Positions 14,277-18,041 of a stretch of DNA of 18,041 nucleotides are shown piece after piece. Source of the DNA: Pseudomonadota bacterium. GTDB lineage: Bacteria; Desulfobacterota; Desulfovibrionia; Desulfovibrionales; Desulfovibrionaceae. Location of the stretch: the NCBI GenBank assembly GCA_023433925.1, contig JAEYTO010000098.1:1-18041 (forward strand). The letters are read 5' to 3'. Positions within the stretch are counted from its first letter, which is position 1; every line of letters starts with the position of its first letter. Below the pieces are notes generated by a model. That model was not told the DNA's origin. It was given only the letters and a program-made list of their open reading frames with translations, and made no database searches. The position numbers were made by a program, and so were the translations under genes.

Positions 14277-14822
14277 CTATCCGAAGCACTGCGGGAACAT
14301 CTCGCGCAGGCGCGGGGCCTTGGAATCCTTGTCCGAGAGGATGGGCTCGGCGATTGGCCAATCGACGCCGATGTCCGGGTCGTCCCAGCGCACGGCGCCC
14401 TCGTCCTCGGGATGGTAATAGTCCGTGCACTTGTAGACGAAGTCGGCCACGTCGGACAGGACACAGAAGCCGTGAGCCAGGCCGGGCGGGACCCAGAGCT
14501 GGTGGTGGTTCTCGTCGTCGAGCACGGCCCCGTGCCATTTGCCGAAGGTCGGCGATTCCGGCCTGATGTCCACGGCCACGTCGAAGACCCTCCCCCGAAG
14601 CGCCGAGACGAGCTTGCCCTGCGGATGGCTGCGCTGGAAATGGAGCCCGCGCAGGATGCCCCTGCGCGAGCGCGAGTGGTTGTCCTGGACGAAGCGCTGG
14701 GCGATGCCCGCCTCGCGGTAGCGCTCCTCCTGGAAGGTCTCCAGGAAGAAGCCGCGATGGTCGCCGAAGACCTTCGGCTTGATGAGCAGGACGCCCTCGA
14801 TGCCCGTGCGTACGATTTCCAT
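14277..14822 (-). CDS. rfbC: dTDP-4-dehydrorhamnose 3,5-epimerase
   Basis: A cytoplasmic cupin enzyme, third step of dTDP-L-rhamnose synthesis: it epimerises C3 and C5 of dTDP-4-keto-6-deoxyglucose. The 181 residues are the usual length. The start region GVLLIKPKVFGDHRGFFLETF is typical; RGLHFQ carries catalytic His61, Lys70 follows, Tyr130 lies in DFVYKCTDYY, and WVPPGLAHGFCVLSD is the conserved cupin core. The ribosome site is weak (AGGCGG). None of rfbA, rfbB or rfbD is adjacent, so the other rhamnose genes must be elsewhere or the product serves a related sugar. Confidence 0.95.
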   Translation of the reverse strand: MEIVRTGIEGVLLIKPKVFGDHRGFFLETFQEERYREAGIAQRFVQDNHSRSRRGILRGLHFQRSHPQGKLVSALRGRVFDVAVDIRPESPTFGKWHGAVLDDENHHQLWVPPGLAHGFCVLSDVADFVYKCTDYYHPEDEGAVRWDDPDIGVDWPIAEPILSDKDSKAPRLREMFPQCFG

Positions 14823-14866
14823 GCCGCTACCGCCTGACTATCCGCGCGCTGACGTGAACCGCCGGA

Positions 14867-14889
14867 CCGGATGCCGTCCCGACATCCGG
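14867..14889. other. Hairpin between rfbC and arsM
   Basis: CCGGATG (14867-14873) and CATCCGG (14883-14889) form a perfect 7-bp stem with a 9-base loop. It lies upstream of rfbC and downstream of arsM (both minus strand). It has no T tract, so its role as a terminator is unproven. The rest of 14823-15000 holds nothing I can support. Confidence 0.35.
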
Positions 14890-15000
14890 CCCGGATTACC
14901 CATGGCCGATCACGTGGCACCCTAGGCGATCTCGGCTTGCGAGGCAATCGCCCGGTCGGCGCGATGCTCACAGGGCCGCCCTCGATTTCACGACCAGCCT

Positions 15001-15843
15001 CTATCTTCGGGCTTCAATGGACAGGCTCACAACGTAGTCGGCCATCTCCTCGCCTTGCGGCAGGGCCTTCGCGATCTCCTGGTACAAGGGGTCATTCCAG
15101 TCCTGCATGTTGCGCACGTAGTCCGGCTTGGGCGTTAGGACCATGGACTTGAAGCCGGCTTTTTCCAGCACGGACCGGGTTTCTTCCACCAGGGCCGCGC
15201 CGGCCACGCAGCCCACCAGAGCGGCCGCCATTTCCCGGATGTTGTCGGGGAGGGGCTTGAGCAGCGCCAAGTCCGAGACAGATACCTTGCCGCCCGGCTT
15301 GAGCACACGGAAGATTTCACGCCAGACCTGAGGCTTGTCCGGGGAGAGGTTGATGACGCAGTTGGACAGCACCACGTCAACGCTGGCGTCCGCAACTGGC
15401 AGATATTCAATCTCGCCCAGGCGAAACTCCACGTTGTCCAGGCCGGTGCGCTGCCGGTACTGCGCGATGTTCCCACGAGCCTTGGCAAGCATCTCCGGGG
15501 TCATGTCCACGCCGATGACACGCCCGGCGGCCTTGACCTTCTCGCCCGCCTGAAACACGTCGAAGCCGCCGCCGCTGCCGAGGTCGAGCACGATCTGACC
15601 TTCCTGCAAGGCCGCGATGGCCCCGGGGTTGCCGCAGGACAGTCCCATGTTCGCGCCGTCCGGCAGGTTGGCGAGGCTTTCCGCATCATAGCCCACGGAT
15701 TTCGCTAGCCGGAATGGATCGGCGTGGCCGCAGCCCCGGGTCGAACAGCAGCACGAGCGTTGCCCCGTGGCGATGGCCGCGTATCCGGAGCGCACCATTT
15801 CCCTTATTGCATGTTCGTTGTTTTTTGAGCTTTGTGGAGTCAT
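15001..15843 (-). CDS. arsM: Arsenite S-adenosylmethionine methyltransferase
   Basis: A cytoplasmic enzyme that methylates As(III), using SAM and thiols, to mono- and dimethyl arsenicals. From ATG 15843 it has 280 residues. The SAM-binding motif I is DLGSGGGFD (87-95). The three As-coordinating cysteines of the family are present: Cys70 in MGLSCGNPGA, Cys162 in LSNCVINLSPDK and Cys212 in GCVAGA. An additional CCCSTRGC cluster (31-38) near the N-terminus adds four cysteines. The start is chosen because the upstream frame runs into the preceding gene; the ribosome site is poor, so coupling to the preceding gene, 34 bases away, is possible. It is the last gene of the arsR-arsP-thioredoxin-arsM series. 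Confidence 0.93.
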   Translation of the reverse strand: MTPQSSKNNEHAIREMVRSGYAAIATGQRSCCCSTRGCGHADPFRLAKSVGYDAESLANLPDGANMGLSCGNPGAIAALQEGQIVLDLGSGGGFDVFQAGEKVKAAGRVIGVDMTPEMLAKARGNIAQYRQRTGLDNVEFRLGEIEYLPVADASVDVVLSNCVINLSPDKPQVWREIFRVLKPGGKVSVSDLALLKPLPDNIREMAAALVGCVAGAALVEETRSVLEKAGFKSMVLTPKPDYVRNMQDWNDPLYQEIAKALPQGEEMADYVVSLSIEARR

Positions 15844-15877
15844 TGGAACGCCGCAAGGATAATGGTTATTTTGAGAA

Positions 15878-16171
15878 CTAACATTTTCCTCCGCCACAAC
15901 AGCACCCGCCGGAAGCAGCTGGAGCGGAAGCGGCGGCAGCGCCGTCAATCCAAGCGGCGATCTCTTCTTTCGTGGGAACTCGTCCAGTGGATTTTACAAC
16001 GCCGTCAACGGAAATAGCCGGGGTGGACATGACTTTTGCCGCCATCATTTCCTTGAGATCGGACACCTTTTGCACTGTGATGTTGCCGCCTTTGGCGGCG
16101 GCGACTTCCTTGACCAGATTTTCGGTTTCCGTGCATTTGGCGCAGCCGGGCCCGAACACTTTGATTTCCAT
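15878..16171 (-). CDS. Small thioredoxin-like protein (CAKC) with Cys-rich C-terminal tail
   Basis: 97 residues, matching the archaeal/bacterial 'redox-active disulfide protein 2' / thioredoxin_3 family. It starts MEIKVFGPGCAKCTETENLV, with redox Cys10 and Cys13 directly after the first strand. VMSTPAISVDGVVKSTGRVP carries the conserved cis-Pro (TPA) and final strand. After an Ala-rich linker the chain ends SGGCCCGGGKC, adding four cysteines not part of the fold. GGGAG precedes the ATG by about 8 bases. It is 17 bases after the permease stop. Small thioredoxins of this type often sit beside permeases of this family. A role in reducing arsenicals or handing thiol-bound As(III) to the permease or methylase is inference. 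Confidence 0.9.
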   Translation of the reverse strand: MEIKVFGPGCAKCTETENLVKEVAAAKGGNITVQKVSDLKEMMAAKVMSTPAISVDGVVKSTGRVPTKEEIAAWIDGAAAASAPAASGGCCCGGGKC

Positions 16172-16188
16172 TTTCTTTCTCCCTTGGA

Positions 16189-17325
16189 TTAGACGATGTA
16201 GGGGCCGACTATATTGAACAGCCAGCCGACAAGGGTGAAAATCACCCACAAATAGCCGATGAAGGCCGCTTGCAGCTTGATGGTCATAATCTGCCGCAGC
16301 ATCATCACTTCGGGAATGCTGGCCGCGACAGCGCTCATACAAAAGGCGATGGTCGTGCCGATGGGCAGCCCCTTGACCAGCAGACTTTCCATGATCGGAA
16401 TGATGCCGGTCACGTTGGAATAGAGCGGAATCGCCACCAGCACCGAGGCGGGAACAGACCACCACTCGCCAGCGCCCATGTTTTCGGCAAACCAGTTATC
16501 CGGCACGAAACCATGCAGGGCCGCGCCGATGCCCACGCCGATAATGACCCATTTCCACACGCGCTTTAAAATAGAGGATGTTTCGCTGTAGGCGAAAGCA
16601 TGCCGCTGCCGGACGGTCAGCCTTTGAATTTCACCGGCTTCATTGACATATTGGTGCGCCGGAACTTTCTTCATGGCTTCAAGGATAAACGGCTGCAACC
16701 AGCGCCCCGCCTTGAGCCCATCCATCACGAAGCCGCCGAGGATACCCGCCGACATGCCGACCACCACATAAATCGCCGTAAACTTCCAGCCGAGCAGCCC
16801 CCACAGCAAGACCACCGCTATTTCATTGATCAAGGGCGAGGTGAAGAGGAATGCCATGGTAACGCCTATGGGAATACGGGCCATAGTAAAGCCGAGGAAC
16901 AGCGGGATACTGGAACAGGAACAGAACGGTGTAACCGCGCCGAAAGAAGCACCAAGAAAGAAACCGAGGCCGCGCCGCTTGCCAGCAAGGTAGTCCCGCA
17001 CTCTCTCCACGTTCAGGGAGGCACGTATCCAGGCAATGGCGTAAATGAGCATCACCAGTAACAGAAGAATCTTCACTGTGTCGTAAACAAAAAACTCCAA
17101 TGACAGACCAGCATGGGAATCAGGGGCAAAGCCGAGCACCTCGAAAACGAGCCAGTTTGAAGCGGGCAGAATGTAAGCGTACGCCAGCCACCAGAGCGCG
17201 GCCAGCGCCGCAATAACGGCAAAATACCGAAGGTTCCACGACTTTGAATCGCCGACCTGATCCGGGACAATGGGGCTTGGTGAAGCGCAGCAGCCGGAAT
17301 TACGGCTTTCAGGAGGTGTGGACAT
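16189..17325 (-). CDS. arsP: ArsP-type permease (organoarsenical efflux)
   Basis: A 378-residue inner-membrane permease of the ArsP/PF03773 type. About eight to ten hydrophobic segments are visible (for example 34-54, 82-102, 155-178, 183-203, 259-278, 293-318, 322-345, 355-375). The family motif TPFCSCSSIPL at 132-142 carries Cys135 and Cys137. A long cytoplasmic loop lies around 205-255, and NVTGIIPIMESLLVKGLPIGT is a second conserved segment. ArsP in Campylobacter exports trivalent methyl and aromatic arsenicals, and the arsM gene in this operon would make such a substrate. GAGG precedes the ATG. A GCC pair at 11-13 in the N-terminal tail adds Cys12-Cys13. Other permeases of this family have different roles, so the substrate rests on context. 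Confidence 0.88.
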   Translation of the reverse strand: MSTPPESRNSGCCASPSPIVPDQVGDSKSWNLRYFAVIAALAALWWLAYAYILPASNWLVFEVLGFAPDSHAGLSLEFFVYDTVKILLLLVMLIYAIAWIRASLNVERVRDYLAGKRRGLGFFLGASFGAVTPFCSCSSIPLFLGFTMARIPIGVTMAFLFTSPLINEIAVVLLWGLLGWKFTAIYVVVGMSAGILGGFVMDGLKAGRWLQPFILEAMKKVPAHQYVNEAGEIQRLTVRQRHAFAYSETSSILKRVWKWVIIGVGIGAALHGFVPDNWFAENMGAGEWWSVPASVLVAIPLYSNVTGIIPIMESLLVKGLPIGTTIAFCMSAVAASIPEVMMLRQIMTIKLQAAFIGYLWVIFTLVGWLFNIVGPYIV

Positions 17326-17359
17326 AATTTCCTCGCGCTATACACATCAATACATGTTT

Positions 17360-17377
17360 ACCAATTGACATATTGGT
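17360..17377. promoter_or_regulatory. Inverted repeat between arsR and arsP, possible ArsR operator
   Basis: ACCAAT and ATTGGT arms, separated by six bases, form a perfect inverted repeat in the 68-base AT-rich gap. It contains TTGACATAT, also present on the opposite strand in the arsR control region (17777-17785). Confidence 0.4.
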
Positions 17378-17399
17378 TTAAAAAAAATGCGTCTCACGC
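17378..17399 (-). terminator. Weak terminator-like hairpin at the arsR stop codon
   Basis: On the minus strand GCGT-GAG-ACGC (17399-17389) overlaps the arsR TGA and is followed by A and a run of eight or more T. The stem is only four pairs, so at most partial termination is expected, which could lower arsP expression relative to arsR. Confidence 0.3.
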
Positions 17400-17750
17400 T
17401 CCACGCTTGGAAAGAATACTGTTCTTAACCGGACTGGAATCCCTGAATCGCTGGCACATATCCGGGTCGCCCGAGCAACACTCGGAAGTCAGGTAGGCGA
17501 TAGTTTCCAACATCAGTGGTATACTCGCCTTGTAACGCATAAACCGACCCTCTCTCTCCACATCGACTAAACCGCTTTGCACAATGGCTTTGAGATGAAA
17601 GGAAAGATTGTTCGAGGGAATACCAAGCTGTTTGGCTATATCCCCTTGCACGAGGCCGTCTGGTGCGTTTTTTACCAGCAGCCGGAACAGATCAAGGCGC
17701 ACATCCGAAGATAGCGCTTCAAAAATTTTGCTGGCTTGTTTGCTCTCCAC
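17394..17750 (-). CDS. arsR: ArsR/SmtB-family arsenic-responsive repressor
   Basis: A cytoplasmic winged-helix dimer that represses its own operon until As(III) binds. From GTG 17750 it has 118 residues and begins with Glu-Ser-Lys-Gln after the initiator, aligning with the normal start of the family (ASKIFEALSSDVRLDLFRLL). The DNA-recognition region is DIAKQLGIPSNNLSFHLKAI, followed by the wing VEREGRFMRY. The As(III) site is probably the C-terminal ECCSGDPDMC, Cys91, Cys92 and Cys99 in this numbering, resembling the Acidithiobacillus-type sensor rather than the E. coli helix-3 CVCDL type. GTG 17768 (six residues longer) is the alternative start; neither has a ribosome site. A TTGACA ending 29 bases before 17750 would place transcription start almost at this GTG. 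Confidence 0.92.
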   Translation of the reverse strand: MESKQASKIFEALSSDVRLDLFRLLVKNAPDGLVQGDIAKQLGIPSNNLSFHLKAIVQSGLVDVEREGRFMRYKASIPLMLETIAYLTSECCSGDPDMCQRFRDSSPVKNSILSKRGA

Positions 17751-17761
17751 AAAATGACATT

Positions 17762-17785
17762 TCAACACTATTTGATATATGTCAA
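17762..17785 (-). promoter_or_regulatory. arsR control region: TTGACA -35 and regularly spaced half-sites
   Basis: On the plus strand TCAA (17762-17765), TTGA (17772-17775) and TCAA (17782-17785) alternate with exactly six bases between, a 10-base period. The last overlaps TTGACA (17785-17780 on the minus strand), a consensus -35. The array would let a winged-helix dimer cover the promoter. The matching -10 (AAATGT, 17 bases on) is weak. Confidence 0.5.
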
Positions 17786-17791
17786 GTGGGT

Positions 17792-18041
17792 TTACCCTGC
17801 TCGAATCCCATGGATAAGGCGAGCGGCCTTGACTTGGCCCTGAATGTCTTTGCTCTGATTTTTGGGGGAGCGGCGACCTCTCACGCCCGCCAATCCCGCT
17901 CGGCCCCGCTCGGCCCCGCTCGGCCCCGCCGGCGGGACGCCCGTGGGGCGATCCGCCGGCAAAACGCCATGCGCCGAAGCCGTCTTGCCCGTGGTCGCCT
18001 GGATGGGTCCGGAAAGAGCCAAGACCTCGGTCTCCATGCGC
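17792..18041 (-). other. Right-edge region: uncertain open frame and a 10-bp tandem repeat
   Basis: The base composition returns to GC-rich after the ars cassette. A minus-strand frame enters from beyond the right edge and ends at 17792 (last residues KAARLIHGIRAG); a plus-strand frame from ATG 17810 is also open to the edge. Neither has recognisable motifs; the middle of the minus frame is low-complexity Gly/Pro/Arg. I cannot support either as a gene, though the minus frame could be the tail of a gene lying outside. Confidence 0.25.
17895..17929. repeat. Short tandem repeat, unit CCCGCTCGGC
   Basis: Three perfect 10-base units (17895-17924) plus a partial fourth (CCCGC), followed by CGGCGGG. 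It is a simple minisatellite that could expand or contract by slippage. Confidence 0.8.

Noticed and set aside
17337..17364. Promoter for arsP from TTGGTA and TATAGC on the minus strand
   Set aside because: Transcription would start about five bases before the ATG, inside the ribosome site, so the arrangement is implausible.
17797..17815. tRNA-like T-loop (CTCGAATCCCA) as a tRNA gene or attachment site beside the ars cassette
   Set aside because: No matching T-stem, acceptor stem or anticodon arm, and no direct repeat of it at the other side of the cassette.

Overview
This is a GC-rich (except near the right end), gene-dense chromosomal segment. It most resembles a Gram-negative bacterium of the Desulfovibrio type (Desulfovibrionaceae). 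Supporting signs are a KDO-8-phosphate synthase (so LPS is made), the order FmdB-type zinc ribbon / purB / pyrE / L,D-transpeptidase, a Csd4/Pgp1-like plus Csd6/Pgp2-like peptidoglycan-trimming pair as in curved or helical cells, and GC-rich hairpin repeats between genes. The taxon is an inference from gene content; there is no rRNA in the window.

Layout. 1-83 is the start of an IS5-type transposase running off the left edge, abutting the stop codon of kdsA (123-956, minus). After a gene-poor 0.7 kb comes an unusually small basic protein (1665-1775) and an FmdB-family zinc ribbon (1888-2223) with a clear terminator. A plus-strand block follows: purB, pyrE (TAATG overlap), a secreted YkuD L,D-transpeptidase/carboxypeptidase with NTF2-like domains, a one-TM coiled-coil protein (TGATG overlap) and an M14/M99 Csd4-like carboxypeptidase. 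A small inverted-repeat-bounded element lies across the 5' end of the last gene. Sugar-nucleotide genes follow (galE, UDP-glucuronate decarboxylase). A guanidine-III riboswitch then controls a sugE/gdx guanidinium exporter.

On the minus strand are an RluA-family pseudouridine synthase, an orphan branched-chain-amino-acid-type binding protein, and rfbC. Between them is a plus-strand 63-residue acidic protein. Next to it are two tandem 79-bp repeats whose first stem differs between copies by four fully compensated base pairs, and one copy of a hairpin repeat that also lies downstream of the decarboxylase gene. The right end is an arsenic cassette on the minus strand: arsR, an ArsP-type permease, a small CAKC thioredoxin-like protein with a Cys-rich tail, and arsM. 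It is AT-richer than its surroundings, above all at arsR, the permease gene and their control regions, which suggests acquisition.

How the genes work together. purB and pyrE serve purine and pyrimidine synthesis. The next three genes probably trim or edit peptidoglycan stem peptides in the periplasm and may set cell curvature. kdsA, galE, the decarboxylase and rfbC feed LPS and surface polysaccharide. The ars genes would sense As(III), methylate it and export the methylated trivalent product, with the thiol protein in a supporting role. The most notable observations are the guanidine-III riboswitch, the curvature-type operon with its displaced csd4-like start, the covarying tandem repeats and the ars cassette architecture.
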